A stretch of 12,875 bases of DNA. Source: Deltaproteobacteria bacterium. Its GTDB lineage: Bacteria; Desulfobacterota; SM23-61. Below, in pieces: positions 1 through 6,567 of the stretch. The number at the start of each line of letters is the position of its first letter. Position 1 is the stretch's first letter. A program made the position numbers and the translations under genes. The notes below the pieces were generated by a model. The model saw only the letters and a program-made list of their open reading frames with translations, had not been told where the DNA came from and did not search any database. The stretch lies in assembly GCA_026388915.1 (NCBI GenBank), contig JAPLIW010000444.1, forward strand, positions 1 through 12,875. The letters run 5' to 3'.

Positions 1-130
1 CCTTGCTTTCTATCATGCCAGTTTTTTAAATGTTGGGCTTATTCCAGAAGAGCTTGATTCGCCGGTTTCCCAGATTTCCATGCGGGGTTTCGGATTTTGC
101 CAAGAAATTGCGCTCTGCCGGATCGCCTCT

Positions 131-178
131 GAAATCCCCCCCAACCCCCCTTTAATAAAGGGGGGCAGGGGGGATTTC
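131..178. repeat. C/G-rich palindromic repeat
   Basis: A near-perfect inverted repeat. The left arm starts GAAATCCCCCC and ends CCCCCCTTT. The right arm is its reverse complement apart from a few bases in the middle, with a short TAAT centre (153-156). It would fold into a stem of about 20 bp on either strand. Elements of this style (AAATCCCCCC...AAAGGGGGG) are common dispersed intergenic repeats in environmental bacterial genomes. No open frame or transposase is associated. It could act as a terminator for an upstream plus-strand gene, but no T-run follows. Confidence 0.7.
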
Positions 179-255
179 TGGAAGGAGCGAAATCCCGGGT
201 AAAGCTTAAACCAGTTGGTTATGACTTCTCCACGCTGTGTGGTAAACATTTTGTT

Positions 256-284
256 TTGATGTGTCATGCGCTCTGCGCTATGTG
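256..284 (+). promoter_or_regulatory. Possible weak promoter of dxs
   Basis: TTGATG (256-261) and TATGTG (279-284) lie 17 bp apart, matching the sigma-70 boxes at 4/6 and 3/6 positions. Initiation 6-8 bases downstream would fall at about 290-292, almost at the ATG at 295. No Shine-Dalgarno sequence precedes that ATG. A near-leaderless dxs transcript is possible, but the boxes are weak and this is only a candidate. Confidence 0.22.
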
Positions 285-294
285 GTTTTAAACC

Positions 295-2199
295 ATGGGA
301 GTTCTACTCAAACAGATCCATGACCCCTCCGACCTCCGCCAGATGCAGGCGGGGGATCTGCCCAACCTGGCCCGGGAAATCCGGGAAGAGATCATCCGGA
401 CGGTCTCCAAGGTGGGGGGCCATCTGGCTTCCAGCCTGGGCGTTGTGGAGCTGACTCTGGCTCTCCATTATGTCTTCGATACCCCGCGGGACCGGATCGT
501 CTGGGACGTGGGGCACCAGACGTATGCCCACAAGCTGATCACCGGCCGTAAGGAAAACTTCCACACCCTGCGCCAGAGCGGAGGGATCTGCGGTTTTCCC
601 CGCCGGGAAGAAAGCCCCTACGATACCTTCGGGACCGGCCATTCCGGCACCTCCATCTCGGCGGCCCTGGGTATGGCCCAGGCCCGCTGCCTGAGGGGCG
701 AGGACTACAAAGTGATCGCCGTCATCGGGGACGGCTCCATGACCGCGGGGGAGGCCTTCGAGGGGTTGAACCAGGCCGGGGCCATGAACAAAGACCTCAT
801 CGTCATCCTGAATGACAACGAGCTCTCCATTTCTCCCAATGTGGGCGCCCTCTCCTCCTACCTGAACCGGCTGATGACCGGTCAGTTCGCCACCCATTTT
901 CGGGAAGAGATCAAGAGTTTTCTCAAAAAGATCCCCGGCATCGGGGAGTCCGCCCTGAAATGGGCCAAGTACGCGGAAGAGTCCTTCAAGGGCCTTTTCC
1001 TTCCCGGCCTCCTCTTTGAGGAACTGGGGTTCAAATATGTCGGCCCCCTGCCCGGGCACAAAATCGATTCACTCATCGAGACCTTCCGCAACATCAAGCA
1101 GCTTAACGGGCCCATCCTGGTCCATGTTCTCACCACCAAAGGGAAAGGATACGCGCCCGCGGAAAAAGACCCGGTTACTTTCCACGGCGTGGGGCCTTTC
1201 GTTCCCGAAAGCGGGGAGATTTTGAACCATAAGGACGGATGCCTGTCCTACACCGAGGCTTTTGGCCAGACCATGGTCAAGCTGGGCCGGGAGATCTCCT
1301 GCCTGGTGGGCATCACCGCGGCCATGCCCCAGGGGACGGGACTGGATTCCTTTGCCGCCGAGTTCCCCGCCCGCTTCTTCGACGTGGGGATCGCCGAACA
1401 GCACGGCATCACCTTCGCCGCCGGACTCGCAGCGGAAGGATTCATTCCCGTGGTAGCCATCTATTCCACCTTCATGCAGCGGGCCTACGATCAGATCCTT
1501 CATGACGTCTGCCTCCAAAACCTCCCTGTGGTCTTCGCCCTGGACCGGGGAGGAATCGTCGGCGCCGACGGTTCGACCCACCAGGGCCTATTCGATTTTT
1601 CCTACCTGCGCCACATCCCCAACCTGGTGGTCATGGCCCCCAAGGACGAAAATGAACTCCAGCACATGCTCAGGAGCGCAATTTCCTGCGGCCGGCCCGC
1701 TTCCCTGCGTTACCCACGGGGAGACGGCTGGTGCGGATTTCTGGATGAAGAGGCAAAAGAAATTCCCCTCGGGAAGGCGGAGGTTTTAAGGCAGGGCCGT
1801 GACCTTGTTCTCCTGGCCATCGGCTCCACGGTAAAGGCCGCCCTGGAAGCCGCCTCCCGGCTCCAGAAACAGGGGATTGAATCCACCGTGGTCAACGCCC
1901 GCTTTGTCAAGCCCCTCGATGGGGACCTGATCGGCTCCCTCGCGGTCGGATGCCGGCGCTTGATCACCGTGGAGGAGAATGCCCTTCAGGGAGGTTTCGG
2001 AAGCGCGGTCCTGGAGCTTCTGGAAGAAAAGGGGATTACTGGAGTACAGATCAAGCGGCTGGGGATCCCGGATGTTTTCGTGGAGCACGGGCCCCAGGAC
2101 TTCCTGCGGCACAAGTACGGAATCGATGCCGAGGGGATCGTGCGGGCGGCGGAAGAACTCTTCAAAATGCGGAATGCGGAATGCGGAATGCGGAGTTAA
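295..2199 (+). CDS. dxs: 1-deoxy-D-xylulose-5-phosphate synthase
   Basis: Condenses pyruvate with glyceraldehyde 3-phosphate to 1-deoxy-D-xylulose 5-phosphate, the first step of the MEP isoprenoid pathway; a cytosolic thiamine diphosphate enzyme. The 634 residues cover the three transketolase-like domains. Visible signatures are GGH (H43), GHQ (H74), the ThDP/Mg motif GDGSMTAGEAFEG starting at 145 and ending at N175, catalytic Glu in GIAEQH (E368), and DRGGIVGADGSTHQG at 417-431. The start at 295 is the first possible one, since an in-frame TAA lies at 289-291, and MGVLLKQIHDPSDL aligns with the usual Dxs N-terminus. No ribosome binding site precedes it. The family normally ends near 'RAAEELF'; here residues 625-634 (MRNAECGMRS) are encoded by a 7-bp repeat array. 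It stands alone and converges on the TRAP operon. Assignment is secure. Confidence 0.97.
   Translation: MGVLLKQIHDPSDLRQMQAGDLPNLAREIREEIIRTVSKVGGHLASSLGVVELTLALHYVFDTPRDRIVWDVGHQTYAHKLITGRKENFHTLRQSGGICGFPRREESPYDTFGTGHSGTSISAALGMAQARCLRGEDYKVIAVIGDGSMTAGEAFEGLNQAGAMNKDLIVILNDNELSISPNVGALSSYLNRLMTGQFATHFREEIKSFLKKIPGIGESALKWAKYAEESFKGLFLPGLLFEELGFKYVGPLPGHKIDSLIETFRNIKQLNGPILVHVLTTKGKGYAPAEKDPVTFHGVGPFVPESGEILNHKDGCLSYTEAFGQTMVKLGREISCLVGITAAMPQGTGLDSFAAEFPARFFDVGIAEQHGITFAAGLAAEGFIPVVAIYSTFMQRAYDQILHDVCLQNLPVVFALDRGGIVGADGSTHQGLFDFSYLRHIPNLVVMAPKDENELQHMLRSAISCGRPASLRYPRGDGWCGFLDEEAKEIPLGKAEVLRQGRDLVLLAIGSTVKAALEAASRLQKQGIESTVVNARFVKPLDGDLIGSLAVGCRRLITVEENALQGGFGSAVLELLEEKGITGVQIKRLGIPDVFVEHGPQDFLRHKYGIDAEGIVRAAEELFKMRNAECGMRS
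2169..2196 (+). repeat. Four-unit 7-bp array (NCGGA(A/G)T), in dxs 3' end
   Basis: Three copies of GCGGAAT followed by one GCGGAGT, exactly 28 bp, inside the last codons of dxs; the TAA at 2197-2199 follows at once. The same unit recurs four times per array at 6477, 6540, 7190 and 7395. Unlike those, this copy has no inverted partner nearby; a different 7-bp family (2206-2293) lies next to it. Confidence 0.85.
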
Positions 2200-2205
2200 A
2201 AACCG

Positions 2206-2293
2206 GTTACTCGTTGCTGGTTGCTGGTTCCGGTGTTCAAAAACCGGCACTCCCCCGCAAAAAACAGGGAACGAGTAACGAGCAACAAGCAAC
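2206..2293. repeat. Inverted pair of 7-bp-period arrays (AACNAGN)
   Basis: The left arm 2206-2231, read on the minus strand, and the right arm 2268-2293, read on the plus strand, both consist of successive units of the form AAC(C/G/A)AG(C/T) with 7-bp periodicity. The arms agree at 21 of 26 positions when one is reverse-complemented, and flank a 36-bp centre. Total span is 88 bp. The element follows the dxs stop codon directly and could fold as a long hairpin in transcripts from either side, but no T-run marks it as an intrinsic terminator. Confidence 0.75.
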
Positions 2294-2305
2294 TGCAAAT
2301 TTCTT

Positions 2306-2357
2306 GCTCCGAACTCTGCACGGGCGACCGGCCGGTCGCCCCTACAAGCTCCGAACT
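2306..2357. repeat. Palindrome flanked by 10-bp direct repeats
   Basis: A perfect 20-bp palindrome, GGGCGACCGGCCGGTCGCCC, lies at 2322-2341 and continues on the right into CTACA (2342-2346) and imperfectly on the left (TGCAC, 2317-2321). It is flanked by a perfect 10-bp direct repeat, GCTCCGAACT, at 2306-2315 and 2348-2357. The palindrome belongs to the same style as the GTAGGGGC palindrome at 5441-5468. The direct repeats look like a target-site duplication, which would make this a tiny mobile element, but they may instead be independent copies of a dispersed word (AGTTCGGAGC also occurs at 5583-5592). It lies between the convergent dxs and dctM ends. Confidence 0.7.
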
Positions 2358-2374
2358 TCTCTCCTCTAATCCTC

Positions 2375-3688
2375 TCACCGAGTCAGGCTTCTCGGAAACC
2401 ACAGGGCGATTTCCGGAAACATCATCACGACGATTAAAGCCACGGCTTGAAGGCCCACGATGGGAATGATTGACCGGTAGATGTCCCCCATGGTCACCCC
2501 GGGAGGGACAATGGCCTTCATGTAGAAGAGGTTGAACCCGAAGGGCGGAGTGAGATAGCCCATCTCCATGTTCATGATGAAGAGAACCCCGAACCACAGG
2601 GGGTCAAAGCCCAGGGACTTGATCACCGGAACGAAGACCGGCGTGCAGATCATGATGATCCCCGCCGGGTCCAGGAGGCACCCCAGGATAAAGAAAACCC
2701 CCTGAATCGTGGCCATGATGGCCCAGCGCCCCCCGGGAATGGAGAGCAAGAGCTTCTCCATCAGCTCATGGGCCCCGGTCCCGGTGTAAACCGAGGTGAA
2801 ACAGTAGGCTCCGATGAGAATCCACACGATCATGGCCGTGAGGCTCGCCGTGCGGTAGCAGGCCTCTTTGATGAGTTCCCGTCTCAGCTTTCCATAAACG
2901 GCCGCCGATATGAACGCCCCCAATACCCCCAGGGCGGCCGCCTCGGTGGCCGTGCAGACCCCCGAATAAATGGACCCCAGGACCATGATGATGATGCCAA
3001 TCGGCAAGGCCACGGCTTTTAGGGAGACGAACTTTTCCGGCCAGCTGGCCCTTTCTTCCCTGGGCAGGGCCGGTCCCATGTGGGGCTGGAAGAAACAACG
3101 GATGGCAATGTAAAGGATGAAAATCAGGGTCAGGAGAATCCCCGGGAAGATCCCCCCGGCAAACAAACCGCCGATGGATTCTCCGGTGAGGGTCGCGTAG
3201 AGAATCATGGGAACGCTGGGAGGGATGAGGATCCCCAGCGCCCCCCCGCCGGAGATGACCCCCACGGCCAGAATTTTATCGTACCCCCGCTTGAGCATGG
3301 CCGGGAGGGCGATGATCCCCATGGACACCGTGGCCGTGGCGCTGATTCCGGACATGGCCGCAAAGATGGCACAGATGATCACCGTGCCGATGGCCAGACC
3401 GCCCCGGACCGGCCCCATCCAGCGGTGCATCATGGTGTACAGGTTTTCCGCCACCCCCGCCCGCTCCAGGATCATGGCCATGAAGACGAAGAGGGGAATG
3501 GCCAGGAGGGTAAATTTTCCCATGGCCCCATAGGCCTGGGCGGCGGACACGAAAAGACCCTTGGCGCCCCAGAGGAAATAGCAACCCACGACTCCCACCC
3601 CCCCGAGGACGAAGGACAGGGGAAGTCCCAGGGCTAGAAAAAAGACCAGCGCGCCGAAGAGAAGAAGGGTGATCAGCTCAATGCTCAT
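2375..3688 (-). CDS. dctM: TRAP transporter large permease (DctM)
   Basis: Large membrane subunit of a tripartite ATP-independent periplasmic transporter, which uses an ion gradient to import the ligand delivered by the binding protein. The 437 residues are almost wholly hydrophobic, with about a dozen membrane segments. They contain the family signature GGGALGILIPPSVPMILYA and the downstream run TATEAAALGVLGAF. The open frame extends to 3736, but ATG at 3688 (MSIELITLLLFGAL) is preferred: it has AAAAGGAGGA just upstream and gives the normal DctM N-terminus. The start overlaps the dctQ stop by 11 bp, indicating translational coupling. It is the last gene of the dctPQM operon. Substrate cannot be read from the sequence; carboxylates are usual for the family. 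Confidence 0.95.
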   Translation of the reverse strand: MSIELITLLLFGALVFFLALGLPLSFVLGGVGVVGCYFLWGAKGLFVSAAQAYGAMGKFTLLAIPLFVFMAMILERAGVAENLYTMMHRWMGPVRGGLAIGTVIICAIFAAMSGISATATVSMGIIALPAMLKRGYDKILAVGVISGGGALGILIPPSVPMILYATLTGESIGGLFAGGIFPGILLTLIFILYIAIRCFFQPHMGPALPREERASWPEKFVSLKAVALPIGIIIMVLGSIYSGVCTATEAAALGVLGAFISAAVYGKLRRELIKEACYRTASLTAMIVWILIGAYCFTSVYTGTGAHELMEKLLLSIPGGRWAIMATIQGVFFILGCLLDPAGIIMICTPVFVPVIKSLGFDPLWFGVLFIMNMEMGYLTPPFGFNLFYMKAIVPPGVTMGDIYRSIIPIVGLQAVALIVVMMFPEIALWFPRSLTR

Positions 3689-4202
3689 GGCCTTCCTCCT
3701 TTTCCGGGGCCGCTCCCGAAAGGAGCGTCCGGACATCCCGGATCGACTTCACCGCTCCCTGGAGGAGGATGAGCAGGGCGCCCAGGGGAATGGTCATCTT
3801 GATGGGCCACAAGAGGGGAGCAAAAGGGGTCGGTTCGGTCTCTCCCAGTTGAAAAGAGTCCCAGGCCATCTCCCAGCCCTTCACCAGGAGGAGCCCGCAG
3901 AACAGATAGAAGAGAATCCAGGTGAAGAGATCGACCGCCGCCTTGGTGCGGGGGCTGAACTTTCCGTACAGGAGCTCCACGTTTACATGGATTCCCTTCC
4001 TCATGGCGTAAGCCCCCAGGAGGATGACGTAGGCCCCGTAGATCATCTGGGCCACCTCGTGGGCCCAGATGGTCGGGGCCCCGAACAGGTACCGGACCAG
4101 GATCTCATAGAGAATGACCCCCGTGAGGGGGATGACCAAGAGACTGATCCCTTTCCCGGACCACTCGCTGATCTGTTCGACTGTTTTGATAAACCGATTC
4201 AT
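3678..4202 (-). CDS. dctQ: TRAP transporter small permease (DctQ)
   Basis: Small membrane subunit that pairs with DctM in the TRAP translocator. It has 174 residues with four predicted membrane helices (about 16-38, 48-66, 88-109 and 128-150) and a charged, histidine-ending C-terminal tail (EKEEGHEH). The motif RYLFGAPTIWAHEVAQ after the first helix is typical of the family. The start has AAGGAG about 11 bases upstream. It sits 39 bp after dctP and overlaps dctM by 11 bp, the usual P-Q-M order. The subunit is poorly conserved between transporters, so its identity rests on size, topology and context together. Confidence 0.93.
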   Translation of the reverse strand: MNRFIKTVEQISEWSGKGISLLVIPLTGVILYEILVRYLFGAPTIWAHEVAQMIYGAYVILLGAYAMRKGIHVNVELLYGKFSPRTKAAVDLFTWILFYLFCGLLLVKGWEMAWDSFQLGETEPTPFAPLLWPIKMTIPLGALLILLQGAVKSIRDVRTLLSGAAPEKEEGHEH

Positions 4203-4241
4203 GGCCCCTTTGACTCCTTGAGGTAAACTGTTTCTTCCCTC

Positions 4242-5276
4242 CTAATCGATATACCCCAGTTTTTTCAGGAACTCCTTCAACATGCCGGCGGCCTTCCCCG
4301 ACGCCGCATCCTTGCCCGCCGCCAGGTCCCACTGCTTCATGGCCACCTTCACCATCTTCTTCTGGTCTTCCTTCGGCAGCATGCTCACCGTCACTTTAAA
4401 GTCCCGCTTCATGGTGTTCAGCGCGTCCACCTCGTCCATGATGTATTCATGGGTGCGGCGCCACACCCTTTCCCGCAAGGCTAAATCTAGCGTCGTCTGG
4501 ATGTCCTTGGGCAGAGCGTTGAAGGCCTCCTTGTTGATGACGATCACGTCCGTCCCGGCCATGGCCAGGTTCGGCTGAATGTAATACTTGGCCACCTCGC
4601 AAAACTTCATGGAAAGGGCGCCCCCGGCGGCTCCCCAGTGGGCCGCTTCCACTACTCCGGTCTGCAGGGCCAGGAACAGCTCCTCCCCGGGGATCAGGTT
4701 GGTTGCCGCTCCCAGGTCTTTCAGGAAGCTGGCAATGGCTCCGGAAGAACGGATCTTCATGCCCTTGAAATCCTCGATCTTGCGGATGGGCTTCTTGCTG
4801 ATGAGGGCGGTGGGATAAATCTTCTCCGTGTAGTAAAGAATGTTGAACTTGGCGTGGGCCTCCTTCATCATGTCCTCGAAGCCCATGAGGTAGTGAAAGT
4901 AGAGCCCTTCCCAGGGCTCCTGGAAGGTCATGGGGCAGTTGGAGGCGATGGCGGTGATGGGAATGATCCCCATCCAGTAGATGGGAGAGGCCGTGGCCCC
5001 GTCGATCGTGCCCTTCCGGGTGGAATCGAAAATCTCCTTGGTGGGAACCAGGGCGGACGCCGGGTAGAGGGTGATCTGCAGCCGTCCCCCGGTGAGCTTG
5101 GTTAACTCCTTATCGAAGAAATCCTTCAGGGGTTTGAAAGACGTGCTCCCCGAAGGCCAGTGGGACTGGAACTTCCACTTGATGACCTTTTGGGCCGCGG
5201 GCTGCTGGGCCAATGCGGTACCGGCTAGGCAGAAAGCTAAGACTCCCACCAAAATCACGCTGGCCAGTCTCTTCAT
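4242..5276 (-). CDS. dctP: TRAP transporter substrate-binding protein (DctP)
   Basis: Periplasmic binding protein that captures the ligand and delivers it to DctQM. It has 344 residues with a clear Sec signal peptide (MKRLASVILVGVLAFCLAGTALA, cut before QQ at residue 24). The body fits the DctP family: residues 31-100 run from IKWKFQSHWP to IDGATASPIYW, the ligand-binding Arg region lies at FKGMKIRSSG (R176), and TGVVEAAHWGAAG follows at 206-218. The Trp/Gly-rich stretch differs from classical C4-dicarboxylate DctP, so the ligand may be another organic acid; this is inference. The start is backed by a near-perfect ribosome binding site, AAGGAGGT, six bases upstream. It is the first gene of the operon; no convincing promoter is visible in the repeat-rich spacer above it. 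Confidence 0.95.
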   Translation of the reverse strand: MKRLASVILVGVLAFCLAGTALAQQPAAQKVIKWKFQSHWPSGSTSFKPLKDFFDKELTKLTGGRLQITLYPASALVPTKEIFDSTRKGTIDGATASPIYWMGIIPITAIASNCPMTFQEPWEGLYFHYLMGFEDMMKEAHAKFNILYYTEKIYPTALISKKPIRKIEDFKGMKIRSSGAIASFLKDLGAATNLIPGEELFLALQTGVVEAAHWGAAGGALSMKFCEVAKYYIQPNLAMAGTDVIVINKEAFNALPKDIQTTLDLALRERVWRRTHEYIMDEVDALNTMKRDFKVTVSMLPKEDQKKMVKVAMKQWDLAAGKDAASGKAAGMLKEFLKKLGYID

Positions 5277-5384
5277 ATCTTACCTCCTTTTTCTCGGCCT
5301 GAACGCAGACCGGAATGTCCTTGAATCCCTTGCAGGTCAAAACCGCTCCGGTTATTATCACCCCCACCCTTGCCCTCCCCCATC

Positions 5385-5412
5385 AAGGAGGAGGATCCAA
5401 ATTCTCCTCCTT
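5385..5412. repeat. Hairpin AAGGAGGAG / CTCCTCCTT
   Basis: Perfect 9-bp arms (5385-5393 and 5404-5412) enclose a 10-base loop. The CCACCCTTGCCCTCCCC stretch just before it resembles the ends of another common dispersed intergenic repeat type. On the minus strand no T-run follows the stem, so it is not a classical terminator for the gene at 5649-6467. One stem strand read as RNA would resemble a ribosome binding sequence, but no start codon follows. Confidence 0.5.
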
Positions 5413-5440
5413 TCCTCGTGGGAGAAAGTTGGTGGATCCC

Positions 5441-5468
5441 GTAGGGGCACGATGCCTCGTGCCCCTAC
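5441..5468. repeat. GTAGGGGC palindrome
   Basis: Perfect inverted repeat: GTAGGGGCACGA (5441-5452), a TGCC centre (5453-5456) and TCGTGCCCCTAC (5457-5468). The outer GTAGGGGC/GCCCCTAC ends are shared with the right half of the element at 2317-2346, while the inner bases differ but remain paired. This indicates one family of small palindromic repeats. Short REP-like palindromes of this look are widespread in bacterial genomes; they encode nothing. Confidence 0.8.
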
Positions 5469-5568
5469 AACCGCACCGGGGTTGCCGGAGGAGCCACTTT
5501 TCCCGCGCAACGGCGCGCAAAAAGCGTAGGACATTTTTATTTCGAATCGGGGCGGAATGTCAAGGGAA

Positions 5569-5590
5569 AAGAGTTCGGAAAGAGTTCGGA
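5569..5590. repeat. Perfect 11-bp tandem duplication
   Basis: AAGAGTTCGGA occurs twice head to tail (5569-5579 and 5580-5590), followed by GC. The word AGTTCGGAGC formed at the junction (5583-5592) is the reverse complement of the 10-bp direct repeat flanking the palindrome at 2306-2357. This suggests a further dispersed word in these spacers. Confidence 0.6.
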
Positions 5591-5599
5591 GCAAAGACC

Positions 5600-5670
5600 G
5601 TGAATAGTAAGGGGTAAGTCGTGAGGAGTTAAAAGCGGCTTTTCCCACTCACCCTTCACTACTCACGACC
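5600..5670. repeat. Inverted pair of 7-bp-period arrays (GTGANNN)
   Basis: Read on the plus strand, 5600-5634 is a run of 7-bp units beginning GTGA, GTAA or GTTA (GTGAATA, GTAAGGG, GTAAGTC, GTGAGGA, GTTAAAA). Read on the minus strand, 5666-5646 gives GTGAGTA, GTGAAGG, GTGAGTG. The arms face each other across about 11 bases. This is a third 7-bp-period family with the same inverted layout as the other two. The right arm supplies the last codons of the RNA methyltransferase gene, whose TGA stop is at 5649-5651. Confidence 0.65.
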
Positions 5671-6467
5671 TTTATGGTTCTCTGCCGCAACGCCTCGTAC
5701 ACCACGAGTCCTGCGGATACGGCCACATTGAGAGAATTCACTTCAGGGTTCATGGGGATGGTGAGAACCCCGTCGGCCGCTTCAACGAGTTCTGCGGGAA
5801 GCCCGGCCCCTTCCTGTCCGAATAAAACGGCGGCGGGGAGATTGAGGTCGACTTCCCACAGGGGCGTGCCTTCCCCCGCGGCGGTCGCCCACACGCGGCA
5901 CCCCAGGGATCGAAAGACCCGCAGGGAATCCACGGGGTCTTGATCCACCAGAAAGGGGAGGCGGAAAAGACTTGCCCTGGACGCCCTGACCACCTTGGGG
6001 TTGAAGGGATCGATCGTTCCCCGGCTCAGGACCAGGCCGGCCCCTTTCCCGGCTTCCGTGACCCGAAAAATGGTTCCCAGGTTTCCTGGGTCCTGCAGCT
6101 CATAGAGCAGAAGAATCAGCCCTTCCCTCTTCCCCAGATCCTCCCAGCGATGCTCCCTCCTTTCCAGGATGGCCAGAATCCCCTGGTGGGTCCGGGTGTC
6201 GCTGAGGGAGTCCAGGACTTGGTCGCTGACATAAAGCCATTCGGCGGTGGGAAATTTTTTGCGCGCCAAGTAAAGAAGGGCGGCCCCGCGGGGGGTATTT
6301 TCCAGGCGGGGGCTGTAGACGATCCGGCGGACGGCCTGGCCGGAGCCGAAAGCCTCCTCGGCCAGACGCACCCCTTCGATGAAATACTCTCCCCGGGCCT
6401 GGCGGTGTTTGACCTGTTTGAGAAGGCGGAGGTCCTTGATCTTGGGGTTGGATGGGGAGGTGATCAT
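5649..6467 (-). CDS. SpoU/TrmH-family RNA 2'-O-methyltransferase
   Basis: Predicted S-adenosylmethionine-dependent methyltransferase of the knotted SPOUT class, adding a methyl to a ribose 2'-OH of rRNA or tRNA. It has 272 residues. The N-terminal third (MITSPSNPKIKDLRLLK to about 105) resembles the SpoU substrate-binding domain. The catalytic domain shows all three motifs: DPGNLGTIFRVTEA (126-139, N129 and R135), AVLFGQEGAGLP (213-224), and IPMNPEVNSLNVAVSAGL (237-254, S245-N247). The exact target nucleotide cannot be assigned. The start at 6467 gives the family N-terminus but has only a poor GGAA upstream, because a 7-bp repeat array occupies the leader. The C-terminal KVVSSEG (266-272) comes from another repeat array. 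It lies 102 bp downstream of the HNH gene, same strand. Confidence 0.92.
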   Translation of the reverse strand: MITSPSNPKIKDLRLLKQVKHRQARGEYFIEGVRLAEEAFGSGQAVRRIVYSPRLENTPRGAALLYLARKKFPTAEWLYVSDQVLDSLSDTRTHQGILAILERREHRWEDLGKREGLILLLYELQDPGNLGTIFRVTEAGKGAGLVLSRGTIDPFNPKVVRASRASLFRLPFLVDQDPVDSLRVFRSLGCRVWATAAGEGTPLWEVDLNLPAAVLFGQEGAGLPAELVEAADGVLTIPMNPEVNSLNVAVSAGLVVYEALRQRTIKVVSSEG

Positions 6468-6476
6468 TTCCAGAAT

Positions 6477-6504
6477 GCAGAATGCGGAGTGCGGAGTGCG
6501 GAAT
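6477..6504 (+). repeat. Four-unit 7-bp array, left arm of inverted pair
   Basis: Units GCAGAAT, GCGGAGT, GCGGAGT, GCGGAAT, exactly 28 bp. Its inverted partner is at 6540-6567, 35 bp away. The pair fills the spacer between the HNH gene and the RNA methyltransferase gene and stops 9 bases short of the latter's start codon. Confidence 0.85.
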
Positions 6505-6539
6505 TATAAAAGAATCAAAAAAAACACCCTTTCTTTTCT

Positions 6540-6567
6540 ATTCCGAATTCCGCATTCCGTATTCCGA
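6540..6567 (-). repeat. Four-unit 7-bp array, right arm of inverted pair
   Basis: On the plus strand the units are ATTCCGA, ATTCCGC, ATTCCGT, ATTCCGA; on the minus strand these are four NCGGAAT units. It begins 2 bases after the HNH stop codon in the direction of that gene's transcription. With 6477-6504 it forms an element of 91 bp whose AT-rich 35-bp centre contains A8 and T-rich runs. A transcript through it could fold into a long imperfect hairpin. Confidence 0.85.

Larger units (their letters stand above)
1..294. other. Spacer upstream of dxs
   Basis: No gene can be supported in these 294 bases. A minus-strand open frame of 84 codons crosses the palindromic repeat at 131-178, and its middle is simply that repeat translated, so I do not call it. 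The rest is less GC-rich than the genes. It holds the 131-178 hairpin, a weak promoter-like pair at 256-284 and a small palindrome (TGGTTTTAAACCA, 283-295) that runs into the dxs start codon. Whether an upstream gene ends just outside the window cannot be told. Confidence 0.6.
5277..5648. other. Repeat-filled spacer between the RNA methyltransferase gene and dctP
   Basis: These 372 bases hold no supportable gene; open frames here are short and cross repeats. In order they contain: the dctP ribosome binding site next to 5276; a TTGACC-like box on the minus strand at 5335-5340 without a good -10 partner; a CCCACCCTTGCCCTCCCC stretch leading into a hairpin (5385-5412); a perfect 12-bp-arm palindrome (5441-5468); a perfect 11-bp tandem duplication (5569-5590); and the left arm of a 7-bp-period inverted pair (5600-5634). 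The dctP promoter must lie somewhere here but I cannot place it. Confidence 0.7.

Noticed and set aside
13..267. An 84-codon minus-strand frame upstream of dxs
   Set aside because: Its middle is the palindromic repeat at 131-178 translated, and no ribosome binding site or domain is visible.
304..1059. A 251-codon open frame opposite dxs
   Set aside because: Antisense shadow of a conserved enzyme with low-complexity Gly/Pro-rich translation.
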